From positions 1-43,197 of the forward strand of contig JAAUUT010000035.1 in the NCBI GenBank assembly GCA_012031035.1: a stretch of DNA of 43,197 nt, given 5' to 3'. This document shows, piece after piece, positions 1-8,456 of this stretch. A program made the position numbers and the translations under genes. Below the pieces are notes generated by a model that was not told the DNA's origin, searched no databases, and saw only the letters and a program-made list of their open reading frames with translations. The DNA comes from Candidatus Altimarinota bacterium (GTDB taxonomy: Bacteria > Cyanobacteriota > Cyanobacteriia > Cyanobacteriales > Microcystaceae). Numbering within the stretch: the first letter of the stretch is position 1; every line of letters starts with the position of its first letter.

Positions 1-10
1 AGCGGTTCGG

Positions 11-574
11 GTGATTGAGTTCTCTTGCTGGCGGGTTGGGCATGATTATCTTGCTGGCGGAGAAGGCAATGATTATCTCTATGACAGAGAGGACAATTTT
101 TCTGCTGTTGTTCCAGAGGGTAACGATACTCTAGATGGCGGGTTGGGCGATGATTATCTTGCTGGCGGGTTGGGTAACGATACTCTCGATGGCGGGTTGG
201 GCAAGGATACACTCTTTGGCTATGAGGGCAACGATATTCTGATTGGCGGGGCGGGAGCCGACCGTTTCGACTTCTTTGATCCCATTCAAGAAATCAATCG
301 CATTACTGATTTTAGTGTCGTCGATGACACGATAACGATCTTGTCATCGGGGTTTGGGTTTTCTGCAAGTGTAGCTAATCGAGTGCTTGCTCAGTCAGCT
401 TTTCACCTTGGCATCGGCGCAACTGATGCTGATGACCGCTTCATCTACAACTCGGTTAATGGGTCTTTATTCTTCGATGCTGATGGTCTTGGTGGGGTCA
501 ACCAAATCCAAATAGCCATTCTCAGTACTGGATTGGCGATGACCAATCTCGATATTTTTATCGTACATTCGTGA
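11..574 (+). CDS. RTX-type calcium-binding repeat protein, C-terminal part (5' end missing or disrupted)
   Basis: Residues 15-80 hold several nonapeptide repeats of the GGxGxDxLx type (for example GGLGNDTLD, GGAGADRFD), which form Ca2+-binding parallel beta-rolls in secreted haemolysin-like proteins. They are followed by the C-terminal domain common in cyanobacterial RTX proteins (RITDFSVVDDTI, then DADDRFIYN, then FFDADG). Such proteins are normally secreted and bind calcium outside the cell. The GTG at 11 is only the first possible start in this frame and is probably not the real one, since the repeat array should extend upstream. Bases 24-41 encode LAGGLG in a different frame from the rest, so the 5' portion carries a frame disturbance. 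The gene is convergent with the next one. Function beyond calcium binding is not readable. Confidence 0.75.
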   Translation: MIEFSCWRVGHDYLAGGEGNDYLYDREDNFSAVVPEGNDTLDGGLGDDYLAGGLGNDTLDGGLGKDTLFGYEGNDILIGGAGADRFDFFDPIQEINRITDFSVVDDTITILSSGFGFSASVANRVLAQSAFHLGIGATDADDRFIYNSVNGSLFFDADGLGGVNQIQIAILSTGLAMTNLDIFIVHS

Positions 575-643
575 ATGCGTAATGCTAAAAAGCTTAAAAT
601 AGCGAGGTAAAACGAGTCGTGTTTAGATAGAAGACTTTTGCAT

Positions 644-1963
644 TTAAGATAAAACCTCGATTGCGCGTTCTTTTTGAGGATCGGCTCCTTGGGAGTAAGG
701 TAAAGGAGAAGGTACGATAATATCTGGAGTAACGCCTTTTCCCTCCAATCTTTGTCCATCAACCAACACATCAGCTACCGCTAAATAAAGTAAGCTACCA
801 TCTTTCATCAAAAACGGACGACCAGCAACCACATATCCTGCTGTTCGAGAACCAATTACCTCGCCAATCTTATATCTCTGAAAACCAAAAGCAAGAATTT
901 CTTTAGCGCTTCGGGTTCCCTCATTAACGAGTGCGACTACTGGTTTTTCCCAATCGAAACTAAACTCGTTACGCTTGCGATCGCGGGTAATACTTGTAAT
1001 ATTCGGACTTTTTCCCGTAAATAGACCGAGATAACCCATATCTACGCCACCCCATCCGTCACGCAAATCTAAAATTAACTTATCTGCTTCTCTAAGGCGA
1101 CCGTAACTCAGTTCTTCTTCAAATTGTCTTAAATCTTTATCGCCGTCTACTCGCGACCAGATGTGAATATAGCCTATTTTCTGGTTATCTCTTTCAATTA
1201 TCTCGACGCTAGCTTTTTGTGCTTCTAAAAACATCTGCGTAGTATCATAGATTTTTGGTGCGATCGCGATTTCTTTTTGCTCGTTGCGCTCGCCTTTGGC
1301 GGTACGCGGAGCGTAATCGCGTCTAACTAGTAATTTAACTTCTTGTCCCGCTTTATTCTTAAATGAATCTATCGGTTGATAAGATTCCCCATCAGCTTCT
1401 AATATTTCATCTCCTACCATCAATCCTGCCTTATCTGCTGGACTATTGTCTAAGATGGCGTTGACAAAAGTTTTTCCCTCAATTTCCTTAGTAAATGCCC
1501 CAATCCCACTATATTCCAGCTTGCCATTAGGAAGGTATTGTTTGACTTCTCGTTGAAGTTCGTTAAATCCGGCAAAAATGCCTAAAATTTGATAATAAGC
1601 GGGTTCTGCTTGCGTATAGAAGCGAGTATGAGATGTTTTCAACTCTGCAAGCATCTGATTGATAACAATGGCGACTTCTTCGGTAGATTTAGCTTGTTCT
1701 ACTTGGGGTTCGTACTTGTTCTTCATCGCCTTCCAGTTAACGCCATTGAAGTTGGAATCGTAGAAGTTTTCGTCAACTGTCTTCCAAACTTCGTCAAACA
1801 AATCGGAGGGAGATTCTTTGGAAATGGACATTAGCGGCGACAAGCAACTTAGTAGCAGCCAAGTACAAAAGGCAATAAGGGTAATTTTTGCCAAGCGGTT
1901 TAGTTGAGGAAAGCGATGCCCCTTTAGGGTCGCTTCGCGAACGCTTCTCCAACGCGATAACAT
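644..1963 (-). CDS. S41-family peptidase (C-terminal-processing/tricorn-core type), predicted lipoprotein
   Basis: The N-terminal hydrophobic stretch ends in a lipobox (LLSC, Cys at about residue 40), so the protein is probably a membrane-anchored lipoprotein facing the periplasm. A PDZ-like substrate-binding domain lies at about residues 150-215. The S41 protease core follows, with LILDLRDGWGG and the nucleophile region GTRSAKEI (Ser about 352). The Lys of classical Ctp proteases (FGKG motif) is replaced: the sequence reads TAGYVVAG, which looks more like the tricorn-core branch, where a His (perhaps in SHTRFY, about 112) acts as base. That assignment is inferred. Two small dispersed repeats are translated inside it, at about residues 5-15 and 216-228. 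A TTG at 1894 would give a tighter lipoprotein signal peptide starting MAKITL, so the start is uncertain. Confidence 0.85.
   Translation of the reverse strand: MLSRWRSVREATLKGHRFPQLNRLAKITLIAFCTWLLLSCLSPLMSISKESPSDLFDEVWKTVDENFYDSNFNGVNWKAMKNKYEPQVEQAKSTEEVAIVINQMLAELKTSHTRFYTQAEPAYYQILGIFAGFNELQREVKQYLPNGKLEYSGIGAFTKEIEGKTFVNAILDNSPADKAGLMVGDEILEADGESYQPIDSFKNKAGQEVKLLVRRDYAPRTAKGERNEQKEIAIAPKIYDTTQMFLEAQKASVEIIERDNQKIGYIHIWSRVDGDKDLRQFEEELSYGRLREADKLILDLRDGWGGVDMGYLGLFTGKSPNITSITRDRKRNEFSFDWEKPVVALVNEGTRSAKEILAFGFQRYKIGEVIGSRTAGYVVAGRPFLMKDGSLLYLAVADVLVDGQRLEGKGVTPDIIVPSPLPYSQGADPQKERAIEVLS
1284..1320. repeat. Small dispersed repeat inside the S41 protease gene
   Basis: This GC-rich short element (core CCTTTGGCGGTACGCGGAGC) is of the kind scattered in cyanobacterial genomes. 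It is translated in frame as roughly APRTAKGERNE, just after the PDZ domain. Related sequence occurs at 1921-1950, 2438-2466 and 6496-6533. Confidence 0.6.
1921..1950. repeat. Small dispersed repeat at the 5' end of the S41 protease gene
   Basis: The core GGTCGCTTCGCGAACGCTTC is related to the element at 2438-2466. It encodes the VREATLKG segment just upstream of the signal peptide. It may lie before the true translation start if TTG 1894 is used. Confidence 0.6.
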
Positions 1964-2229
1964 AACGAGCGATACCTTTTCAAAATTCAGACTTGAGAAT
2001 TGGGCAGTTAGTTCAAAAAATTTGTTGAACTAAGACTGCGATTATAAATTGTCAGACATCTACAAAATGAATAAAAATTTAATCTGCCAGTAATTTTTAA
2101 CTCGATCGCAAGATGTTATGTGTCAGAGTTAGCAGATAATCTCTTAAGATAGTTTTTAAATTTCTTTAGTTAGATTGCTAAATCTTGATTTTTTAAACGT
2201 TTTTCTATAATTAATCTTGAAATATTCTC

Positions 2230-3645
2230 ATGCCTGTTCATCATAAATCCCAAAATCGAACTACATCATCGCCTGAAAATCATCGTTGGGGGAACCTATA
2301 TCAACTCAGCCATCTTAAAAAGATTGCAATTATTAGTATTCTAATTGCCTTGGGGATAGGGCTGGCATTGGTTAATCCGTTGAAATCAATAAATACAGGA
2401 CGTTTCGTATCGAATTCCGTTTCTCAAGAAAGCGATTCTCCTTTGGAGACGCTACGCGAACGCTCTCAATCATCCCAACCATTTAAATCTGTCCCAGCCT
2501 TATATGACGCTCCCGAACAGGCGAGTAACAGCAAAGTCGGTCGTCCTTTAAGCGAAGCAGAAAAACAAGCGATCGCACAAATCTTGAGAGTTAATCCACC
2601 AGCAACACCACCGCTAAGATTTGAACAAACGCCTAAATTTATTTTGCACGATACATCCGGCGAACTAAGCGACGAGGCTATTTACAACCTAACCCAGCAA
2701 TCGCGAGGGCCTTTGGGATTGGGAATTGCTGCGTTTGTTAGCAGAGACGGAAAAGTAACGCTAGCGCGATCTTTTTTCGACCCGCGCCGTCCGACAGCAA
2801 CCGTTTACGAAAAAAGCGCCGATATTCTCTCCGAAACTGCTCGCAATCAGGAAATTCGACGAGTCTGGCAATCAACTGAAGCCTTATTGAAACAAGCTAC
2901 TCTTAACCAAGCGGTTGCAGGACTCAATCTAAACGTTTCGCTAGTTAATCGAGCCGCCATCTGGCTTAACGCGCCTTCTGAGCGGGCTTTTGAAGCCATG
3001 CGATCGCAGACGAATCTTGATGGAGGAAAGACAACAGGAATTTGGGCAATTTCTAATATCTGCGATAACGTTTTAATGGATCGCGATCGGGCTGTGCGGA
3101 TGGCGAGTTCGCCTCAAACCGCAAAAACGCTGCAAACTTCTTGTCAAAAACTTAACTCTGTGCTGAGTGAAACTCGCAAGCGAGTCGCTTCATCGGTTCA
3201 TGTTGAAATAAATCAAATGCGAGGTTCAGAATGCTATACATCAAACGCTCAAGTAAGAGCCTATAATGCCCAAGTAGCAGCTAGTGCCAGAATTGGGGCT
3301 AATAGCATTGTTCCCTTGCAAACCTGGGATCGTCCGGCTTATACTGACGAGCAGTATCAAAAAATCGCCCTTCTCTACCTTCAATCTGCCCTAATTGCAG
3401 GTCAGTTTCCCGAAATTACGACTCATTACTGGGTAGACCAAGGAAAATTTGGAAAAATTGGCACGCACTGCGATCCCAGAGGTTTCAATCTGACGCGCCT
3501 CTACCAAGAAATTAGCTTATATCTGGGAAATCCCCCCGAAATGCGCTATGGAATCGAACCGCGCTACGGACTTCATCCAGAAAAAGGCGATAATGTTTGG
3601 TGGTTAGAAGCTGCTTTAGACGAACTCCCGCCTAGTGCTTTGTAA
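2230..3645 (+). CDS. Uncharacterised membrane-anchored protein, possibly amidase-like
   Basis: I do not recognise this 471-aa protein with certainty. It has one N-terminal transmembrane segment (about residues 31-50) followed by a large, presumably periplasmic domain. The stretch around residues 135-185 (FILHDTSG, then GIAAFVSRDGKVTLARSF) recalls the start of amidase_2/peptidoglycan-recognition folds, where a His follows a beta-strand. The zinc ligands are not clearly complete, so this is only a hint. A second conserved-looking block near the C-terminus reads THYWVDQGKFG and THCDPRGFNLTRLY. Four cysteines lie in the domain. A small dispersed repeat is translated in frame at about residues 70-82 (PLETLRERSQ). 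The gene is monocistronic and faces away from the S41 protease gene across a 266-bp AT-rich gap. Confidence 0.7.
   Translation: MPVHHKSQNRTTSSPENHRWGNLYQLSHLKKIAIISILIALGIGLALVNPLKSINTGRFVSNSVSQESDSPLETLRERSQSSQPFKSVPALYDAPEQASNSKVGRPLSEAEKQAIAQILRVNPPATPPLRFEQTPKFILHDTSGELSDEAIYNLTQQSRGPLGLGIAAFVSRDGKVTLARSFFDPRRPTATVYEKSADILSETARNQEIRRVWQSTEALLKQATLNQAVAGLNLNVSLVNRAAIWLNAPSERAFEAMRSQTNLDGGKTTGIWAISNICDNVLMDRDRAVRMASSPQTAKTLQTSCQKLNSVLSETRKRVASSVHVEINQMRGSECYTSNAQVRAYNAQVAASARIGANSIVPLQTWDRPAYTDEQYQKIALLYLQSALIAGQFPEITTHYWVDQGKFGKIGTHCDPRGFNLTRLYQEISLYLGNPPEMRYGIEPRYGLHPEKGDNVWWLEAALDELPPSAL
2438..2466. repeat. Small dispersed repeat translated in frame
   Basis: The core CTTTGGAGACGCTACGCGAA is a typical cyanobacterial short repeat. 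Here it codes for the low-complexity linker between the membrane anchor and the globular domain of the 471-aa protein, a position where insertion is tolerated. Confidence 0.65.
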
Positions 3646-3878
3646 GCAACTTGGGATCGATCGCGATCGCTTGTCAGTTCGCGAGATAGTACATAGCTAC
3701 TCTTCAGTACAAGCGTCCATAAAGAGCGTTTTCTTGTGTCTAAATGACTATCATGATAGACATTTGAAGCTGTAATTTATATCCAATTCAACATAGGGGC
3801 ATAAATTGAATCCTATGCGTTCGATTGGATAAAAATTCGTTTCGATATACAGTCGTAAATTGAAAGTCTTGTTTTGTA

Positions 3879-3950
3879 TGGGCGTTACTGGATTTGAACC
3901 AGTGACTCTCTGCTTGTAAGGCAGATACTCTACCGCTGAGTTAAACGCCC
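3879..3950 (-). tRNA. tRNA-Val (anticodon TAC)
   Basis: Read on the minus strand, a 72-nt cloverleaf is complete: acceptor stem GGGCGTT/AACGCCC with discriminator A, a D arm with AGCGGTAGAG, anticodon stem CTGCC-type pairs around loop CTTACAA giving TAC, and a T arm GTTCAAATC. No CCA is encoded. TAC reads GUA and, when modified, other valine codons. The flanks (3646-3878 and 3951-4125) contain no convincing gene. Confidence 0.95.
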
Positions 3951-4125
3951 GCATAACGTACTTACTTAGTATAACATGATTTTGTTGGATGACAATAGTT
4001 TGTCTTCACTAAAAATAGTGTTGGAAATAGGAGGTCATCATTAAACGTAATAATGGACAATTAACAGTTATCAGCGAGCGGTAAAGTACCTTGGTAACTG
4101 ATAACCGATAACTAGTCACCGATCT

Positions 4126-4677
4126 ATGCCTTCTGGTCGAACTCACGATCGCATTACTTTATGGGGTCTTCCTTGGATAGTTGCTCTAGCTTACCTGCTG
4201 ACGCGCCAAGGCGAACTAACATTAATCGTTGCAGGGGGTTATTTATTTAGCGCCTTGATGTTTGGCCCCGATTTAGACATTTATTCAGTGCAATACAAAC
4301 GTTGGGGGATCTTGCGCTGGATTTGGCTGCCTTATCAAAGGTTTTTGAGTCATCGTTCTGGATTTTCTCATGGATTAATTATTGGCACGGCTTTGCGAGT
4401 CATTTATTTGTCAGTTTGTATACTTTTAATCGCCATACCAGCAGTTGCGATCGCGCAACTTATTGGAGGTTTTAATTGGAATTGGCAGCATTTTGCTCGT
4501 CAAGCTATCCAGATAATTGCTCAAGGGTATCAAAAAGAAGCGATCGCCCTAGCAATTGGATTAGAATTGGGAGCGATGAGTCATTCGGTCGGCGATTGGT
4601 TGGGTTCTACCTATAAAAAATGGCGAAAACAACGATTGCGCCCTTCCTCTCAACGCAAGAAATCCTCAAAAAAATGA
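4126..4677 (+). CDS. DUF2227-like putative metal-binding membrane protein
   Basis: This is a 183-aa protein conserved in cyanobacteria as a 'metal-binding protein'. Its His/Asp-rich motifs are spread along the chain: THDRIT near the start, FGPDLDIYS at about residue 46, SHRSGFSHG at about 75-84 and SHSVGDW near the end. These alternate with three or four hydrophobic segments (about 13-33, 38-50, 88-112 and a weaker one near 140-152), so it is probably an integral membrane protein. The family name rests on this motif pattern, and the metal and reaction are unknown. Its stop codon overlaps the start of the next gene (ATGA at 4674-4677), so the two are translationally coupled. Confidence 0.8.
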   Translation: MPSGRTHDRITLWGLPWIVALAYLLTRQGELTLIVAGGYLFSALMFGPDLDIYSVQYKRWGILRWIWLPYQRFLSHRSGFSHGLIIGTALRVIYLSVCILLIAIPAVAIAQLIGGFNWNWQHFARQAIQIIAQGYQKEAIALAIGLELGAMSHSVGDWLGSTYKKWRKQRLRPSSQRKKSSKK

Positions 4678-4988
4678 GCCTTTACGACCAAATTTATGCG
4701 ATCGTTCGCAAAATCCCCTATGGTTGCGTTGCTACCTACGGACAAGTTGCCGAGTTAGCGCAGCTTTACGGTCAAGCTCGTTTAGTAGGATACGCCCTCT
4801 TTAAAATTAATGATACTGCATCAGAAATTCCTTGGCATCGAGTCGTTAATGCCAAAGGAGAGATTTCTTATTCTAGTTTGCGATTGGGAGGAGATTATTT
4901 ACAGCGATCGCTCCTCGAATCTGAAGGCATTGAATTCAACGGGAATGGCAAAATTCACTTATCTCGCTATCAATGGAAAGGTTATTAG
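4674..4988 (+). CDS. Alkyltransferase-like protein (ATL, MGMT family)
   Basis: The 104-aa protein is homologous to the DNA-binding domain of O6-alkylguanine-DNA alkyltransferases: IPYGCVATYGQVA at about residues 14-26 and ARLVGYAL at about 35-42. The PCHR active-site motif reads PWHRVV, with Trp at about residue 54 in place of the acceptor Cys. By family knowledge, ATL proteins with Trp cannot remove the alkyl group. They bind O6-alkylguanine lesions, flip the base and hand the site to nucleotide excision repair. The start was chosen at ATG 4674 because it forms an ATGA overlap with the upstream stop and gives the normal MSLYDQIY N-terminus. An upstream in-frame ATG at 4620 lies inside the previous gene. 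Confidence 0.9.
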   Translation: MSLYDQIYAIVRKIPYGCVATYGQVAELAQLYGQARLVGYALFKINDTASEIPWHRVVNAKGEISYSSLRLGGDYLQRSLLESEGIEFNGNGKIHLSRYQWKGY

Positions 4989-5189
4989 TGAATGGGGATT
5001 AGCAAATTAAAAAAATTGAGATCTCACTCTCTAGACACAACCTATTGATTTCATATTTTCCTGTGCCATGATTGAAAGAGAGTTGGGGACGAGGAGATAA
5101 GGGAGACAAAGGAAAAACTAGTTAAACATCCTTCCTTCTTCCATCTGTCATCTGCCTTCAAAAACTGATAACTGATAACTGAAAGAGGC

Positions 5190-6407
5190 ATGGCAATTTT
5201 TGAAACTACAAAAATGGCATTTTCTGCACTGCTAGCTAATAAACTCCGCAGCAGTTTAACGATGGTAGGAATTGCTGTAGGGAATGCATCTGTTATCGCC
5301 ATGGTAGCAGTAGGCGAGGGAGCCAAACAAATGGCAGCCGAACAATTTGAATCCCTTGGCCCTAAAGTTCTCTATGTCAGTCTTACTTCTCAAAGGATTA
5401 GAAGAGTAGTTTCAGAGTCAACTAAACCCTTAGTGCTTCAAGATGCAGAAGCGATCGCAACTCAAGTCCCGACTGTCAGTTCAGTTGCTCCCGAAATCCA
5501 TGCCAATCAGACAATTTCTTATCTGCAACAAAGTTTTAATAATGGGATCGTAGGAACGACACCTAGCTATTTAGGCGTTCGCAATTTTCAAATGGCACAA
5601 GGTCGATTTCTGAGTGAAGTTGATTTGCGACGCAATAACCGCGTGGTTATTCTGGGATCTGAAATTGCCGAAAGAATATTTGGGTTGCACAATCCCCTTG
5701 GCAAACAGATTCGCATCAAAAATAAAATTTTTCAAGTAGTTGGCGTATTAGCGCCTAAAGGGTTGCTATTTGGGTCAAACCAAGACGACAAAATCGTTGT
5801 CCCTTTAACTACTATGTCTAATCAATTATTAGGTCGCACGTCTCCCTATGGCATTCCCCTGACAACTATCGCTATTTCGGCAAGAGATAAAAATAGCGTT
5901 GATTCGGCACAGTTTCAGGTAGCTAATTTGATGCGATTGCGACATCAAGCTCGAAAAGAAGACGAATTGCGCATTTATCCCCAAAAAGCACTGATGGATA
6001 CGGCACAAGAAACCGATCGCGGTTTGACGATGATGCTAGCTGCGATTGCAGGGGTTTCTTTATTCGTCGGCGGTATCGGTGTTATGAATATTATGTTAGT
6101 CTCAGTTACGGAACGCACTCAAGAAATTGGCTTGCGAAAAGCGATTGGGGCAAGAGAACGCGATATTCTCCTACAATTCTTAATCGAAGCTACTATCTTA
6201 GCAACCGTAGGAGGAGTGGCAGGAGTCGCGTTGGGAGTGAGCGGAATTAGCATTACCAGTGCAATTTCCCCCTTATACACGAGCCTCTCGCCGATTTCTA
6301 TGGTTGCCGCGATCGCGGTTTCTGGTGGCATCGGGCTGTTTTTTGGCGTAGTACCTGCTAAACGCGCGGCTAAACTCGATCCCATCGTTGCCTTGAGAAA
6401 TTCTTAA
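5190..6407 (+). CDS. MacB/FtsX-type ABC transporter permease
   Basis: The 405-aa protein has the usual layout: a first membrane helix at about residues 20-42, a large periplasmic MacB core domain to about 265, then three helices (about 280-305, 325-352, 370-395) forming the FtsX domain. The conserved GIGVMNIMLVSVTERTQEIGLRKA stretch spans the first of these, and the protein ends in the typical AAKLDPIVALR. Such permeases work with a LolD/MacB-type ATPase, often for mechanotransmission or export of lipids, peptides or glycolipids (DevC in heterocyst-formers is related). No ATPase or membrane-fusion partner is adjacent, so its partner must be encoded elsewhere and the substrate cannot be predicted. 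The ATG at 5190 lacks a strong Shine-Dalgarno sequence (GAAAGAGGC upstream). Confidence 0.88.
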   Translation: MAIFETTKMAFSALLANKLRSSLTMVGIAVGNASVIAMVAVGEGAKQMAAEQFESLGPKVLYVSLTSQRIRRVVSESTKPLVLQDAEAIATQVPTVSSVAPEIHANQTISYLQQSFNNGIVGTTPSYLGVRNFQMAQGRFLSEVDLRRNNRVVILGSEIAERIFGLHNPLGKQIRIKNKIFQVVGVLAPKGLLFGSNQDDKIVVPLTTMSNQLLGRTSPYGIPLTTIAISARDKNSVDSAQFQVANLMRLRHQARKEDELRIYPQKALMDTAQETDRGLTMMLAAIAGVSLFVGGIGVMNIMLVSVTERTQEIGLRKAIGARERDILLQFLIEATILATVGGVAGVALGVSGISITSAISPLYTSLSPISMVAAIAVSGGIGLFFGVVPAKRAAKLDPIVALRNS

Positions 6408-6495
6408 GCTGTCACGTATTCGCTCTTCCTGTACGCCAAAATTATTTTAGGATTTATAAATGATATCTATTTTGCAATAGTGCCTACAATGTAAG

Positions 6496-6533
6496 GGGTT
6501 TGCTTCGCTACCGCTAAAGGGAGCGTGCGCGTC
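6496..6533. repeat. Small dispersed repeat in the permease-malQ intergenic region
   Basis: The sequence around GCTTCGCTACCGCTAAAGGG resembles the elements found inside genes at 1284-1320, 1921-1950 and 2438-2466. The rest of the gap 6408-6659 shows no gene. Confidence 0.45.
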
Positions 6534-6659
6534 GGTTCCGTAATCACTGATTACTGCGATCGCTTAATTACATCTAAAGATAGTTTTTCTGTATTTTCTG
6601 CTGGGTTAGTGTTAAAAATTCTCAAAGATTGTTAATTAGATTAAAGGTTTCTCTTTTTA

Positions 6660-8165
6660 ATGTTTGACAAAAGGACGAGCGGCATTTTATTGCATCCAAC
6701 CTGTTTTCCCAGTCGTTTTGGGATTGGAGATTTAGGAAACGAAGCGTATCGTTTCATTGATTTTCTAGCCGATGGTTTGCAGCAAGTGTGGCAGATTCTC
6801 CCTTTAGGGCCGACAGGCTACGGAAATTCGCCTTATTTGTGCTATTCGGCATTAGCAGGCAACCCACTTTTGATTAGCCCCGAAAAACTAGTAGAAGATG
6901 AATTGCTAAGCGAAGAAGATTTTGCTGGGTTGCCAGATTTTCCGTTGGATTCGGTGGACTTTGAATTAGTGGTTCAAACTAAGATGCCACTTCTAAAAAA
7001 AGCGTGCGAAAATTTTAAGCAACAAGCATCAGAGGAATTGCAAGAAGAATTTAAGCAATTCTGCGATCGCGCTTCTGATTGGTTAGAGGATTATGCCCTA
7101 TTCATGTCCCTAAAAGAAGTCTTCGAGGGAGAGAGTTGGAACAATTGGCATAAAGAAATTGCTAAACGAAAACCCGATGCGATCGCCAAATGGCAAAACC
7201 AATTAAAAGAACCAATCTTCTCTCAAAAATTTCTACAATTTCAGTTTTTTCGTCAATGGAATAGCTTAAAAGAATATGCTAACGAAAAACAAATTAGCAT
7301 CTTTGGTGATATTCCCATTTACGTTGCTCACGACAGCGTAGACGTGTGGGCAAATCCAGATCTTTTTTGTCTTGACGAAGAAACTGGAGAAGCGGCTTTC
7401 ATGGCTGGGGTTCCGCCGGATTATTTCAGCGCGACCGGACAATTGTGGGGAAATCCCGTTTATAACTGGGAAAAACACCAACGAACTAACTTTGCTTGGT
7501 GGATGCGACGAGTCGAGGCGATTTTAGAGTATGTCGATATCATTCGTATCGATCATTTTCGTGGTTTTGAAGCATTCTGGGCCGTTCCACAAGGCGAAGA
7601 AACTGCCATTGATGGAGAATGGATAGAAGCGCCGGGAGAAGCCTTCTTTACGCTACTCAAACAAAAATTGGGCAAATTACCAATTATTGCCGAAGATTTG
7701 GGCGTAATTACCCCAGAAGTCGAAGCCTTGCGCGATAATTACGGCTTTCCAGGTATGAAAATCCTACAATTTGCTTTCGATAGCGATCGCGCCAATCCTT
7801 TTTTACCGTTTAATTTCATCAATCGCAATTGCATCGTTTATACAGGCACTCACGATAACGATACAACAGTGGGATGGTTTAGTATCAGAACCCCCGAAGA
7901 ACAAGCGCGAGTCATCGATTACTTAGGTTGCGTTTGTCCAGAAGGGATTCACTGGAGTTTAATTCGCCTCGCCCTTAGTTCGGTTGCTAATGGGGCAATT
8001 TTTCCTTTCCAAGATCTCTTAGCTTTGGGTAGCGATGCACGAATGAATACCCCTAGCGTAGCCGATGGAAACTGGGGCTGGCGCTATCGTAGCGAAGCGA
8101 TTAACGCAGAAGTTAGTACCCATCTGCAATTTTTGACGCATTTATATGGTCGCGCGCCGTATTAA
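6660..8165 (+). CDS. malQ: 4-alpha-glucanotransferase (disproportionating enzyme)
   Basis: This is a 501-aa GH77 amylomaltase. It transfers alpha-1,4-glucan segments between maltooligosaccharides and so serves glycogen breakdown in the cytoplasm. The N-terminal signature GILLHPTCFPSRFGIGDLG is clear. The catalytic residues are visible: nucleophile Asp in IRIDHFRGFE (about 297), acid/base Glu in IIAEDLG (about 345) and the stabilising Asp in GTHDNDTT (about 399). The GAVPPDYF-like 250s loop is present as AGVPPDYFSATGQLWGNP. Length matches the bacterial type. It stands alone, with no other glycogen genes adjacent. Confidence 0.97.
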   Translation: MFDKRTSGILLHPTCFPSRFGIGDLGNEAYRFIDFLADGLQQVWQILPLGPTGYGNSPYLCYSALAGNPLLISPEKLVEDELLSEEDFAGLPDFPLDSVDFELVVQTKMPLLKKACENFKQQASEELQEEFKQFCDRASDWLEDYALFMSLKEVFEGESWNNWHKEIAKRKPDAIAKWQNQLKEPIFSQKFLQFQFFRQWNSLKEYANEKQISIFGDIPIYVAHDSVDVWANPDLFCLDEETGEAAFMAGVPPDYFSATGQLWGNPVYNWEKHQRTNFAWWMRRVEAILEYVDIIRIDHFRGFEAFWAVPQGEETAIDGEWIEAPGEAFFTLLKQKLGKLPIIAEDLGVITPEVEALRDNYGFPGMKILQFAFDSDRANPFLPFNFINRNCIVYTGTHDNDTTVGWFSIRTPEEQARVIDYLGCVCPEGIHWSLIRLALSSVANGAIFPFQDLLALGSDARMNTPSVADGNWGWRYRSEAINAEVSTHLQFLTHLYGRAPY

Positions 8166-8176
8166 GTCAGTGACCA

Positions 8177-8208
8177 GTAGGGACGAATAGTTATTCATTC
8201 ATCCCTAC
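8177..8208. repeat. Inverted repeat / dispersed hairpin downstream of malQ
   Basis: GTAGGGACGAAT and ATTCATCCCTAC form an imperfect stem around a short loop. The same hairpin family is seen at 26407-26434 (GTAGGGGCGAAT) and, as a true terminator, at 36931-36960. It may act as a malQ terminator but has no T run. The remainder of 8166-8456 shows nothing else. Confidence 0.5.
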
Positions 8209-8456
8209 TCTCGATCTACTTCAGCCAAGCGAGCAACATCATAATATAGCGATTTGTCGCAGAATGCGCGGATAGGTTGGTGTTAAATCTGGCTTGCGAA
8301 CAAAAATAGCTGAAATTCAAATCAGTGCTAGCTTTACCATGTTCCTACTTTTATATAAATCAATCGCACCTACTCAGCTTCAAGATTGTCATAATTTATA
8401 GACTTTAATTAATATCTCCTAACATTTGCCTTCAGTTTAATTAAGCGTTATTTAGT

